Shown here: positions 40,738 through 49,510 of the stretch, in pieces
Position numbering within the stretch: the first letter of the stretch is position 1
Layout of the letters: each line of letters opens with the position of its first letter
NCBI RefSeq assembly: GCF_023556335.1
Contig: NZ_JAIKTS010000002.1
Coordinates: 1-64,000, forward strand
Length of the DNA stretch: 64,000 nt
Source of the DNA: Stenotrophomonas mori
GTDB lineage: Bacteria > Pseudomonadota > Gammaproteobacteria > Xanthomonadales > Xanthomonadaceae
Direction of reading: 5' to 3'
Made by a program: the position numbers and the translations under genes
The notes under the pieces: generated by a model
What the model was told of the DNA's origin: nothing
Databases searched by the model: none
The model's input: the letters and a program-made list of their open reading frames with translations, nothing else

Positions 40738-41706
40738 ATGACCCCCGGGACGCCCGCAACGCCGCGTTTTTCCTACAAGTCCGACCGGCTCAAGCCACTG
40801 CGCGCGTTCTGCCAGACGGTGCGCCTGGGCTCGGTGTCACGGGCCGCGGAAGCCCTGTTCGTCAGCCAGCCGGCGGTGAGCCAGCAACTGCAGGCCCTGG
40901 AACGGGAGCTGGGAGTCGTGCTGTTCGAACGCAGCGGGCGGCGCCTGGTCCCCAGCCGCGAGGGCCAGCTGCTGTACGAGATGGCGCAGCCGCTGGTGGA
41001 AAGCCTGGACGGGCTGGAAGCCGGCTTCCGCGACAAGGTCCGTGGACTGGACGCCGGCGAACTGACCGTCGCCGCCAATGCCTCGACGATCCTGTACCTG
41101 CTGCCGAAGATCGTCGAGGCCTTCCGCCAGCGCCACCCCGAGGTCCGGCTCACCCTGCAGGACGCGATCAGCGCCGACGGCACCGCCCTGCTGCGCAGCG
41201 ACGCCGCCGACCTGGTGGTCGGCTCGATGCTCGACGTGCCCGGCGACCTCAGCTACGCGCCGGTCTACGACTTCGAGCAGGTGCTGATCACCCCCCTCGG
41301 CCACCCGCTGGCCGGCATGCCGTCCCCCACCCTCGACGACCTCTCGCCGTGGCCGCTGATCCTGCCACCGAAGCGGCAGATCACCTGGCGGCTGGTGGAC
41401 CTGGTGTTCCAGCGCCACCGCGTGCCGTACACGGTGGCCCTGGAAGTCGGCGGCTGGGAGGTGATCAAGCAGTACGTGGCGATGGACATGGGCATCTCCA
41501 TCGTCACCGCGCTGTGCCTCAACGACAGCGACCGGGAACGGCTGGCGATCCGCCCGATGGCCGGCTATTTCCCGTCGCGCAGCTACGGCGTGACCGTGCG
41601 CCGCGGCAAAGCGCTGTCACCGCAGGCACGCGCCTTCATCGAGCTGATCCGCCCCGACCTGTTCGCACCGCGCCAGTACGACGACACCGGCCCTTCGGAG
41701 CGTTGA
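40738..41706 (+). CDS. LysR-family regulator divergent from aceBA
   Basis: This is a 322-residue regulator. The helix-turn-helix is LKPLRAFCQTVRLGSVSRAAEALFVSQPAVSQQLQALERELGVVLFERSGRRLVPSREG. The effector domain includes LDAGELTVAANASTILYLLPKIVEAFRQRHPEVRLTLQDAI and a CysB-like core (VGSMLDVPGDLSYAPVYDFEQVLITPLGHPLAG). It is back to back with malate synthase across a 107-bp gap containing a dyad, so it most likely controls the glyoxylate shunt. No IclR gene is near. Confidence 0.9.
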   Translation: MTPGTPATPRFSYKSDRLKPLRAFCQTVRLGSVSRAAEALFVSQPAVSQQLQALERELGVVLFERSGRRLVPSREGQLLYEMAQPLVESLDGLEAGFRDKVRGLDAGELTVAANASTILYLLPKIVEAFRQRHPEVRLTLQDAISADGTALLRSDAADLVVGSMLDVPGDLSYAPVYDFEQVLITPLGHPLAGMPSPTLDDLSPWPLILPPKRQITWRLVDLVFQRHRVPYTVALEVGGWEVIKQYVAMDMGISIVTALCLNDSDRERLAIRPMAGYFPSRSYGVTVRRGKALSPQARAFIELIRPDLFAPRQYDDTGPSER

Positions 41707-41848
41707 GGCCACACTGCGACCGAGCAAATACGCGTATCGACGCGTCCTCAGTCCGGTCGAAGTTCGACGTGCCTGCGCATGGCACGCATTCACCTCTCGA
41801 CCACCACAAGACGGTGACACTGCCCGATCACGCTGGCGGGAGATCACC

Positions 41849-43549
41849 TTGGCCGCTCCGACACACCCCCGTACCGCCTCCTCCACCGTTGGCGGCATGA
41901 GCCGGCGCCAGCAGATACTGCGGCTGCTGCTGCGCTACCGCAATGCCGGGGTCTTCTCCGGGCTGCAGCTCGACGGCGGACCGCTGCGCCGCACCGCACC
42001 GCCCGCGGATGCCGATCCGACCCAGTTCGTTGCCGACCTGGAAGCGCTGGGCACCACCTTCGTCAAGCTCGGCCAGGTCCTCTCGACGCGGCCGGACATG
42101 ATCCCGCCCGAGTACGTGGCCGCGCTGGAACGCATGCAGGAACAGGTCGCGCCGATCCCGGTGGAGCAGGTGCGCGCGGTGATCGAGGAGGAGCTCGGTG
42201 CGCCGGTCGCCCGGCTGTTCGCCGAGTTCGACCCCGAACCGCTGGGCTGCGCGTCGATCGCCCAGGTGCACCGTGCGGTGCTGCACGATGGCCGCGAAGT
42301 GGCGATCAAGGTGCAGAAGCCGGACGTCGCCGCGCAGCTGCGCTCGGACCTGGCGGTGCTGCGCAACTTCGCCAGCGCCGCCGACCACCTGACCCGGATC
42401 GGACGGCGGGTGCGCTTCGTCGATTGGCTCGACGAATTCGCCAAGACCCTGCGCATGGAGCTGGACTACGAGGCCGAGGCCGCCAACCTGGACCGCTTCG
42501 GCCGCCACCTGGCGCCGTATCCGGAGCTGTGGGTGCCGCAGCCGCTGTGGGACCTGTGCCGCAGGCGCGTGCTGACCATGGAGCGGGTGCACGGCGTGCG
42601 GGTGGATGCGATCCCGCCGGTGCGGCGCACCGAACAGTCGATGCTGCCGCTCGCCGCGGCCCTGGTGCGGGGCTACCTGGACCAGATCTTCGTGCATGGC
42701 GAGATCCATGCCGATCCGCACCCCGGCAACCTGCGCGTGACCGACGACCAGCGCCTGGCGGTGTTCGATCTGGGCATGGTCGCGCACGTGCCGCCGCGCC
42801 TGCGCGAGCGCCTGCTCAAGGTGCTGTTCGCGGCGGTGGACGGACGCGGCGAGGAAGTGGCCGACGAGATCATCGGCATCAGCACCCGGCTGGAGGACTA
42901 TGACGAGGAACGCCACCTGCGCCTGACCGGGCAGATGATCGCGCGCTACGCCGCCAACGGCACGCTGTCCGAAGGCCACGTGGTGCTGGAGATCGTGCGC
43001 ATCGCCACCGCCTGCAACCTGCGCACGCCCCCGGAGCTGAGCCTACTGGGCAAGGCGCTGCTCAACCTGGAAGGCGCTTGCCGGCTGCTGGCCCCGGAAC
43101 TGGACACCCGGCGCGTGGTCGAGCACCAGCTGCAGCACGTGATGCGCGCGCGCTTCGGCAAGTCGCTGTCGGTCGCCAACCTCGCCAGCGAAGCGATGGA
43201 GCTGCAGCAGTTGCTGCGCACCGGCCCGCGGCGGATGTCCGACATCCTCAGCCTGGTCGCGGAGAACCGCCTGCAGATGAAGGTCACCGGCCTGGAGGAA
43301 TCGCGGCTGATGGAGAACATCCAGAAGGTCGCCAACCGTATCGCCGCGGCCCTGATCACCGCCGCGCTGCTGCTGTCCTCGGTGCTGCTGATGCGCCTGC
43401 CGAGCGGCCTGTTCCTGTTCGGCTACCCCGCGCTGGCGATGCTGCTGTTCCTGCTCAGTGTGCTGATCGGGCTGGGGCTGATCCTGAGCGCGCTGCTGTT
43501 CGACCGGCGCACGCGGGCACGGGCCCACGAGGAGCGCGGACGCCGCTGA
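41849..43549 (+). CDS. UbiB/ADCK (ABC1) family kinase-like membrane protein
   Basis: This is a 566-residue protein. TTG 41849 has GGGAG upstream; ATG 41897 is an alternative start. The ABC1 domain shows the KxGQ motif LGTTFVKLGQVLSTRPDMIPPEYV, the Ala-rich loop LGCASIAQVHRAVL, the ATP-site Lys in VAIKVQKP, and the catalytic loop IHADPHPGNLRV and FDLGMVAHV. Two C-terminal transmembrane helices (IAAALITAALLLSSVLLMRL and YPALAMLLFLLSVLIGLGLILSALL) are typical of UbiB proteins. UbiB supports coenzyme Q biosynthesis as an ATPase. Without other ubi genes nearby it could be a second paralogue. Confidence 0.88.
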   Translation: MAAPTHPRTASSTVGGMSRRQQILRLLLRYRNAGVFSGLQLDGGPLRRTAPPADADPTQFVADLEALGTTFVKLGQVLSTRPDMIPPEYVAALERMQEQVAPIPVEQVRAVIEEELGAPVARLFAEFDPEPLGCASIAQVHRAVLHDGREVAIKVQKPDVAAQLRSDLAVLRNFASAADHLTRIGRRVRFVDWLDEFAKTLRMELDYEAEAANLDRFGRHLAPYPELWVPQPLWDLCRRRVLTMERVHGVRVDAIPPVRRTEQSMLPLAAALVRGYLDQIFVHGEIHADPHPGNLRVTDDQRLAVFDLGMVAHVPPRLRERLLKVLFAAVDGRGEEVADEIIGISTRLEDYDEERHLRLTGQMIARYAANGTLSEGHVVLEIVRIATACNLRTPPELSLLGKALLNLEGACRLLAPELDTRRVVEHQLQHVMRARFGKSLSVANLASEAMELQQLLRTGPRRMSDILSLVAENRLQMKVTGLEESRLMENIQKVANRIAAALITAALLLSSVLLMRLPSGLFLFGYPALAMLLFLLSVLIGLGLILSALLFDRRTRARAHEERGRR

Positions 43550-43887
43550 GCGGCCCGCCCCGGCGGCACCGACCACGGCCGCCGGCACCGCCCCGGCAAG
43601 CGGCGAAATATGCCGTATCCGGCATAATTTCAATATTACAACGCCGCGGATGCTTCCGTTTCCACGGTTGTTTGGCCGCACGTTGGGCAAACATGCACCG
43701 CATCCTGCGGCCATCTCCGCCCATGTTCGCAGCCGGCATTTTCATGCCGTTTCCAGCAAACATTTCAGTCAGGTTTGTATGTGCATGATTCCGTCATCCA
43801 CCTTTCATGCGCCTGACATGGCGCCGTGGATCGCGCCATGCCTGCATCTGCCAGGGCGCCTCCTGTCTCCACTACCCAAGTGACCGC
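43550..43887. other. Gap between ubiB-like gene and opgB with one palindrome
   Basis: There is no gene here. TATGCCG and CGGCATA form a 7-bp dyad with a 4-base centre (43609-43626), followed by an AT-rich stretch ATAATTTCAATATT. It could be the end of the upstream transcript or an operator for opgB. The rest to 43887 is lower-GC leader-like sequence. Confidence 0.4.
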
Positions 43888-45990
43888 ATGCATTGGACCC
43901 TCTGGCTGTATCTGCCTGCGCTGTTTCTGCTGTTGCTGTCCACCGCCACCCTGGCCCGCACCAAGGGCGGCCTGCTGTCGCTGCTGCTGCTCGCACTCAG
44001 CGCCTGGTGGCTGATCGACCAGCTCAGTGGCGACGGCATCAACTCGGCCACGCTCTACCACCTGCGCAGCGACATGGAGGGCGCCGGTGTCGGCGACTTC
44101 AAGGGCTATATCGCCGCGTTCCTGGTCCTGGTGCTGCTGTCCCTGAGCCCGCTGCTGCTGGCGCGCGTGCGCCGCTTCCGCCTGCCGCGGCACGGGGGCG
44201 CACTGTCGGCCGGCTTCGTGGCGCTGCTGGTCGCGGCGACACTGGGCAGCCCGCTGTACGGCGACGCCCGCCGCCTGTACCAGCAGATGAAGCCGGTGGA
44301 CTACAGCCTGGTGGCGCCGGAGTACGCGGTACCCGCGCAGCCGCTGGCGCGTCCGAAGAACATCGTCTGGATCTACGGCGAGAGCCTGGAGCGCACCTAT
44401 CTCGACGAGACCGCGTTCCCGGGGCTGATGCCCAACCTGCGGCGGCTGGCCGATGAAGCGCTGGATGTCCGCGATGTCGCGCAGGCCGACGGCAGCGGCT
44501 GGACCATCGCCGGCCTGGTGTCGTCGATGTGCGGCGTGCCGCTGACCACCGCCCAGGGCGACGAGAACAGCATGGGCCGCATGGGCCACTTCCTGCCCGA
44601 AGCGTTCTGCCTGGGCGACTACCTGAAGCAGCAGGGGTACAGCAACCACTACATGGGCGGCGCCAACGGCCAGTTCGCCGCCAAGGCCGACTTCCTCGCC
44701 AGCCACGGCTTCGACGATATCCGCGACCTGGCCTGGTTCAAGCAGCAGCGCATCGCCTCCCGGCACTTCTCCAACTGGGGCATCCATGACGATGTGCTGC
44801 TGGAGCGCGCGTTCGACCGCTTCCTGGAGCTGTCGCGCGCCGGCCAGCCGTTCATGCTCACCGCGCTGACCATGGACACCCACCACCCCGCCGGGCACCT
44901 GCCGGTGGCCTGCAAGGGCACCCGCTATCCGAGCCCGCATGGCGACATCGGCCTGCTCAAGGCGCTCAAGTGCAGCGACCGGCTGATCTCGCGCCTGGTG
45001 GACCGCATCCGCGCCAGCGCATACGCCGACGACACCCTGGTGGTGGTCGCCTCCGACCACCTGGCCATGCCCAACGACCTGAGCAGCGTGCTGGAGAACC
45101 TGCACCGGGAGAACCTGCTGCTGTTCCTCGGCAAGGACATCGCGCCGCGGCAGCTCACCGCCGAGGCCGGCACCACCCTGGACTCCGGCGCCACCCTGCT
45201 GCACCTGCTGGACCCGGCGCTGGACGCGATCGGCTTCGGCCGCTCGCTGCTGGCCACGCCGCGGCCGGCCAGCGCCAGCGTCGCCGCGCTCAAGTCCGAC
45301 CCCTCCGACTACGCGCGCTACCGCGCCTTCGCGCGCTCGCTGTGGCTCGGCGACCAGACCCGCATGCTGCGCCTGGACGACGACGAGGTGCTGGTCGGCG
45401 TACAGAAGGTACAACCGCCGGTGCTGCTGGAGTACGACGCCCAGTGGGCGCTGGAGTCGGTCTACCTGGAGAACACCTCGCGCAAGTTCGACGAAGCCGA
45501 TCCTCGCCACCGCCTGGCCTATGTCGACCGCTGCACCGCGTTCGAGGACGGCTCGGCCGACGGCGACTGGTGCGCGCTGCTGGTGGACAGCGACCAGGGC
45601 ATGCGCCTGTACCGCGATGCGCAGTTGCGCCGCGGGATCGCCATCGACGCGCCGCTGGAGCCGCTGCACGGCCCCCGGCCGAGCGTGCGGCAGTCGCGCA
45701 TGATCAGCCGCCAGGCGCAACACACCCGCCCCGGCCAGTACGTGCTGGAGCTGTATGCCAGCCAGCGGCCGGCGCGCGCGTTCTGGGTCGAGGCGGTGTC
45801 CTCGCAGCGCAAGGTCGTCGTCGCCCAGCAGTGGGTGCAGCCCGACCGCGATGGCCGCATCCGCCTGCCGCTGGGCGTGGACGAAGAGATCGACGACCTG
45901 GAGATCCGCGCCTGGCTGAGCCATGCCGAGAAGCTGGCGGTGGACAGCTACGCGCTGCTCCCCGCCGCCCGCGGCCGGCCGCGCTCCTGA
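43888..45990 (+). CDS. opgB: Phosphoglycerol transferase I (periplasmic glucan modification)
   Basis: This is a 700-residue inner-membrane sulfatase-fold enzyme that moves phosphoglycerol from phosphatidylglycerol to osmoregulated periplasmic glucans. ATG 43888 starts four N-terminal membrane helices. The E. coli MdoB signatures are present: SGDGINSATLYHLRSDMEGAGV between helices, then NIVWIYGESLERTYLDETAFPGLMPNL (Glu165 metal ligand), SGWTIAGLVSSMCGVPL (likely nucleophile Thr206), and VVVASDHLAMPNDL. The C-terminal domain (about 480-700) is less conserved. It is followed closely by the convergent mscK-like gene. Confidence 0.93.
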   Translation: MHWTLWLYLPALFLLLLSTATLARTKGGLLSLLLLALSAWWLIDQLSGDGINSATLYHLRSDMEGAGVGDFKGYIAAFLVLVLLSLSPLLLARVRRFRLPRHGGALSAGFVALLVAATLGSPLYGDARRLYQQMKPVDYSLVAPEYAVPAQPLARPKNIVWIYGESLERTYLDETAFPGLMPNLRRLADEALDVRDVAQADGSGWTIAGLVSSMCGVPLTTAQGDENSMGRMGHFLPEAFCLGDYLKQQGYSNHYMGGANGQFAAKADFLASHGFDDIRDLAWFKQQRIASRHFSNWGIHDDVLLERAFDRFLELSRAGQPFMLTALTMDTHHPAGHLPVACKGTRYPSPHGDIGLLKALKCSDRLISRLVDRIRASAYADDTLVVVASDHLAMPNDLSSVLENLHRENLLLFLGKDIAPRQLTAEAGTTLDSGATLLHLLDPALDAIGFGRSLLATPRPASASVAALKSDPSDYARYRAFARSLWLGDQTRMLRLDDDEVLVGVQKVQPPVLLEYDAQWALESVYLENTSRKFDEADPRHRLAYVDRCTAFEDGSADGDWCALLVDSDQGMRLYRDAQLRRGIAIDAPLEPLHGPRPSVRQSRMISRQAQHTRPGQYVLELYASQRPARAFWVEAVSSQRKVVVAQQWVQPDRDGRIRLPLGVDEEIDDLEIRAWLSHAEKLAVDSYALLPAARGRPRS

Positions 45991-46044
45991 CGCGCATCCT
46001 CGGCAGTCCGGGCGGCACCCCGCCGCCCCCGGCCCCGGTGGGCG

Positions 46045-48510
46045 TCAGCCTTCGCCGCGCGGCGGCGGCGCGGGCCCGTCGCGCAGCACGTTGATGTCGG
46101 TGGGCGTGACCAGGGCGATGCCGTTGGCCGCGGCCTGCTGCAGCAGCGCGAACAGCAGTTCGCTGCGCGTCCCGTAGACCGCGCGGGCGCTGGGCACGTA
46201 GGCGAAGCAGTTCATCGCCACCAGGCCACCGCTGATCGAATCGATGAACACCAGCGGCGCCGGCTCGGCCAGGACCTTGTCGTTGCCGGCGAATATCTCC
46301 AGCAGCAACTGCCGCAGGCGGCCCACGTCGGTGCTCAGCGGCACCGAGAACTGGATCTGGATGCGGCCCAGCGCGTCGGCCATCGTCATGTTGCGGATGG
46401 TCTTGGTGATCAGCTCGGAGTTGGGCACGATCAGCGTGGACTTGTCGCCGACCTGGATCTCGGTCGAACGCACCGAGATGCGGCGGATGTCGCCCTCCTG
46501 GTCGCCGATCTTCACCCAGTCGCCGATCTTCACCGGGCGCTCGGCCAGCAGGATCAGCCCGGACACGAAGTTCTGGGTGATCGCCTGCAGGCCGAAGCCG
46601 ATGCCCACCGACAGCGCGCTGGCAAGCAGCGCCAGCTTCTCGAAGCCGATGCCGAGCGTGGCCAGCGCCCACAGCACCGACAGCACGATGCCCAGGTAGC
46701 GCGCCACGGTGCTGATCGAATTGCGCGAGCCCACGTCCAGGCCGGTCTTGGGCAGCCAGGTGTCCACCAGCCACTGCTGCACCACCTTCACCAGCGCCAG
46801 GCCGAGCATCAACACCACCGCGGCCCAGAACAGCGCCGAGGGGCGCAGCAGCTGGCCGCCGACCTTCAGGCCGTTGCCGAGCGTGTCGGCCCAGCCGGCC
46901 AGCGCGCTTGCACTGCCGAAACCGCGGGTGACCGCGGCGATGCCCAGCACCACCAACCCCACCCGCAGCACCGCCGACAGCAGCACCCCGGCCTGTTCCA
47001 GCCGCGCCGGCGCCACCCCCGTGGACAGCCGCAGGGTGCGGCCGAAGGCGCTGCCGGGCGCGAACAGCCACAACGAAAGGTCGTCGCAGAAGCGGGTCAG
47101 CAGCAGCACCGCCAGGACCACCATGGTCATCCAGACCATCTGCTGGGCGACGAACAAGGCGAAATTGAGGTAACCCAGCACGGCCGCCACCAGCGCCGCC
47201 AGCACGGTCAGGTGCCCCCCCAAGCGGGCCAGCACCAGCCAGCCGCTGCGCGCGGCCCGCGGCGGCTTCGCGCCCGCCGCCGGGTCGGCCTGACGCTCGG
47301 CCCGCGCGGCCGCCGCCGCACGGCGCCGGTGCAGCCGGGTCAGGGTCACCAGTGTCGCCATGATCAGCAGCACGTAGGTCAGCGCGACCAGGCCGTCGAG
47401 CGCGACCGTGCTCACCTGCGAGGTGCGCGCCGCGCGGTTGATCTCGCGCACCAGCACGGTGACCCAGGTCAGGCCGGCCGCACTCCAGGCCAGCCGGCGC
47501 AGCCGCTGCGCCGCCGGATCGTCGATCGCGAGCAGGCGCCACGACGCGCGCCGCGGCTGCAGCAGGCTGGTCGCCAGCGCGGCGATGAACGCCGACACGA
47601 AGGTGGCCCAGACGAACGTCCGCGCCACCGACTGCAGCCGCGGCGGGATCGCCGAGATCGCCTCCAGGCTGCCGGTCATCACCAGCGCCGCCAGCCCCGG
47701 CAGCGCCGTGCCGACCAGCAGCAGCCAGACGGCCAGCCCGGACCGCCGCAGGCGCCCCGCCGGCGCGCGCTCGGACGCGGCGTAGCGCCACCCGAGCCGC
47801 CGCAGCCACAGCCGCAGCGGGAACACCATCAGCAGGGCCAGCCCCGCGCCCAGCAGGGGCGAGCTCCAGCCGTGCGCGGCCACTGCGCTGTGCAGGCCGC
47901 TGGCGGCCTGCTGCCGGAAGCCCTGGATGCGGGCGAGATCGCCCGGCAGCTGATTGCCGAAACGCCGCCAGAGCGCGGGCGACAGCGGCGAACCGACCTT
48001 GCGCCCGAGCTGCTCCCCGAACTGCTGCGCGCGCGTCTTCTCGATCGATTCGCTCAGCTGCCGCGCGTCCTCCGCCACCAGCCGCCCGCGCTTGATGTCC
48101 GCGTCCAGGTGGCTGCGCTGCTGTTCCAGCGCGGCACGCTGGCGGGCGATGCCGCGTTCTTCCGGGGTGCTGTCCTCCACCGGCCCGAGCTGCGCCATGC
48201 GTGCATCGAGCTGCTGCAGCTGCGGGGCCAGCACCGCCACCGCCGCGTCCGCATCGCGCTTGGCCTGCAGCGCCTGCTCGGACAGCATCTTCAGGGTTTC
48301 CGGCGCCCCGGCATCGGACAGCGAACGGCGTACCGCCTGCAGCGCGCGTTCGGCGCCACCGATGCGCAGCTGCGGCGTCGCGCTCTCCCCGGCGCCGGCA
48401 TCGGCGGCCAGCACCGGCAACGGTGACAGACTACCGCCGGCCAACAGCACCAGCAGCACCAGCAGGCAACACAGGGGGTGGCGTCGGCGACGGAACAAGG
48501 GCGCATCCAC
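46045..48510 (-). CDS. Large MscK-type mechanosensitive channel
   Basis: This protein has 821 residues from GTG 48510. A minus-strand TATAGT at 48546-48541 implies transcription starts just upstream, so longer TTG-initiated forms (to 48627) are unlikely. A signal peptide (LCCLLVLLVLLAGGSLSPLPVLA) leads to a periplasmic DUF3772-like coiled-coil region (about 35-200), about ten transmembrane helices, and the C-terminal MscS domain. That domain reads SVGIGFGLQAITQNFVSGLILLAERPVKIGDWVKIGDQEGDI, then STLIVPNSELITKTIRNMT. Such channels release solutes on hypo-osmotic shock and fit the neighbouring opgB. Confidence 0.88.
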   Translation of the reverse strand: MDAPLFRRRRHPLCCLLVLLVLLAGGSLSPLPVLAADAGAGESATPQLRIGGAERALQAVRRSLSDAGAPETLKMLSEQALQAKRDADAAVAVLAPQLQQLDARMAQLGPVEDSTPEERGIARQRAALEQQRSHLDADIKRGRLVAEDARQLSESIEKTRAQQFGEQLGRKVGSPLSPALWRRFGNQLPGDLARIQGFRQQAASGLHSAVAAHGWSSPLLGAGLALLMVFPLRLWLRRLGWRYAASERAPAGRLRRSGLAVWLLLVGTALPGLAALVMTGSLEAISAIPPRLQSVARTFVWATFVSAFIAALATSLLQPRRASWRLLAIDDPAAQRLRRLAWSAAGLTWVTVLVREINRAARTSQVSTVALDGLVALTYVLLIMATLVTLTRLHRRRAAAAARAERQADPAAGAKPPRAARSGWLVLARLGGHLTVLAALVAAVLGYLNFALFVAQQMVWMTMVVLAVLLLTRFCDDLSLWLFAPGSAFGRTLRLSTGVAPARLEQAGVLLSAVLRVGLVVLGIAAVTRGFGSASALAGWADTLGNGLKVGGQLLRPSALFWAAVVLMLGLALVKVVQQWLVDTWLPKTGLDVGSRNSISTVARYLGIVLSVLWALATLGIGFEKLALLASALSVGIGFGLQAITQNFVSGLILLAERPVKIGDWVKIGDQEGDIRRISVRSTEIQVGDKSTLIVPNSELITKTIRNMTMADALGRIQIQFSVPLSTDVGRLRQLLLEIFAGNDKVLAEPAPLVFIDSISGGLVAMNCFAYVPSARAVYGTRSELLFALLQQAAANGIALVTPTDINVLRDGPAPPPRGEG

Positions 48511-48540
48511 AGGCAGGCGCGGACCACCGCGCGTGCCGCG

Positions 48541-48546
48541 ACTATA
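48541..48546 (-). promoter_or_regulatory. Candidate -10 element of the mscK-like gene
   Basis: Minus-strand TATAGT lies about 30 bp before GTG 48510. No good -35 stands 16-18 bp upstream. It mainly helps to fix the translation start. Confidence 0.4.
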
Positions 48547-48630
48547 GATCAGCCCGCGTCCACGCTCTGCCAAGCCGTGCGCATCCCGGAGCGACAGGTG
48601 CCCCGGCGCACCGCCGGGCGCCGGCAACGC

Positions 48631-48879
48631 TCAGTACTTCAACCCGAGCTCGGGCACCTGCGCGCGATGCAGCGCGTACAGCTCCTGGAACTCTTCCTCG
48701 CTCAGCTCGTCGGGCGCGTATACCGCCACCGGCTCCCAGTCGCGGTCGGTCGGCAGCGGCTGCCGCGGCCCGGCGCGCAGCGAATAGCTGCCTCCCTGGT
48801 ATTCCACCAGGTCTGGAACCTCCTCCCAGCGTTCGCGCGCATGGCGCTGCGGGTCCTGCAGAAGAATCACGACGAACAT
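48631..48879 (-). CDS. Small unknown cytoplasmic protein
   Basis: This is an 82-residue protein. ATG 48879 follows GGAGAGG. It begins MFVVILLQDPQRHARERWEEVPDLVEYQGGSYSLRAG and has an acidic C-terminal helix (DELSEEEFQELYALHRAQVPELGL). There is no signal peptide, cysteine motif or known domain. It ends about 120 bp before the mscK start and runs in the same direction. It looks like a real gene by start context and composition. Confidence 0.65.
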   Translation of the reverse strand: MFVVILLQDPQRHARERWEEVPDLVEYQGGSYSLRAGPRQPLPTDRDWEPVAVYAPDELSEEEFQELYALHRAQVPELGLKY

Positions 48880-48997
48880 CGGCCTCTCCCGGTGCGGGCC
48901 TGCAAGCCTAGCGCAAGCATGGACGCCGCGTGCATGGGCACGTCGCATTCACGGCCGCTGGCCTATAGCTCGGCCGTCCATCCTCCCGGGAGTCTCC

Positions 48998-49489
48998 ATG
49001 TCCCATCCCCCCCTGCCCACCGTCGCCCACCTCGACCTGCCACGCTATCTCGGCACCTGGTACGAGATCGACCGCCTGCCGATGCGCCACGAGCCCGAGG
49101 ACGCCACCGACGTCAGCGCGCACTACAGCCTGGACGAGGACGGCGGCATCCGCGTGCACAACCGCTGCCTCCGCGACGGCCGCCTGGAAGAGGCCATCGG
49201 CCAGGCCCGGGCGGTGGACGCCTCCAACAGCCGGCTGGAAGTGAGCTTCCTGCCCGAGGGCCTGCGCTGGATCCCGTTCACCCGCGGCGACTACTGGGTG
49301 ATCCTGGTGGACAGCGGCTACACCACGGCCCTGGTCGGCAGTCCGGACCGCGCCTATCTGTGGCTGCTGGCGCGCACGCCGCACATGGACGAGGCCCCCC
49401 GCCAGCACTACATCGCCTACGCGCGCCAGCAGGGCTTCGACGTGCAGCATCTGATCCACACCCCGCACACCGGCCGGCCGACGGCCTGA
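48998..49489 (+). CDS. Lipocalin (Blc-like) without export signal
   Basis: This is a 163-residue lipocalin. The family signature DLPRYLGTWYEIDRLPMR is at residues 13-30, and the C-terminal strand is DYWVILVDSGYTTALVGSPDRAYLWLLARTP, as in Blc. It begins MSHPPLPTVAHLD with no signal peptide or lipobox, whereas E. coli Blc is an outer-membrane lipoprotein, so this one is probably cytoplasmic. It binds small hydrophobic ligands. The next gene (FAD oxidoreductase) starts 21 bp later. Confidence 0.9.
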   Translation: MSHPPLPTVAHLDLPRYLGTWYEIDRLPMRHEPEDATDVSAHYSLDEDGGIRVHNRCLRDGRLEEAIGQARAVDASNSRLEVSFLPEGLRWIPFTRGDYWVILVDSGYTTALVGSPDRAYLWLLARTPHMDEAPRQHYIAYARQQGFDVQHLIHTPHTGRPTA

Positions 49490-49510
49490 CCGGCACCCCC
49501 GGGCGCACCC

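Noticed and set aside
43888-45990. Generic arylsulfatase or lipoteichoic-acid synthase
   Set aside because: The GDGIN...LY motif between helices and the GESLERTY and TIAG motifs match OpgB specifically.
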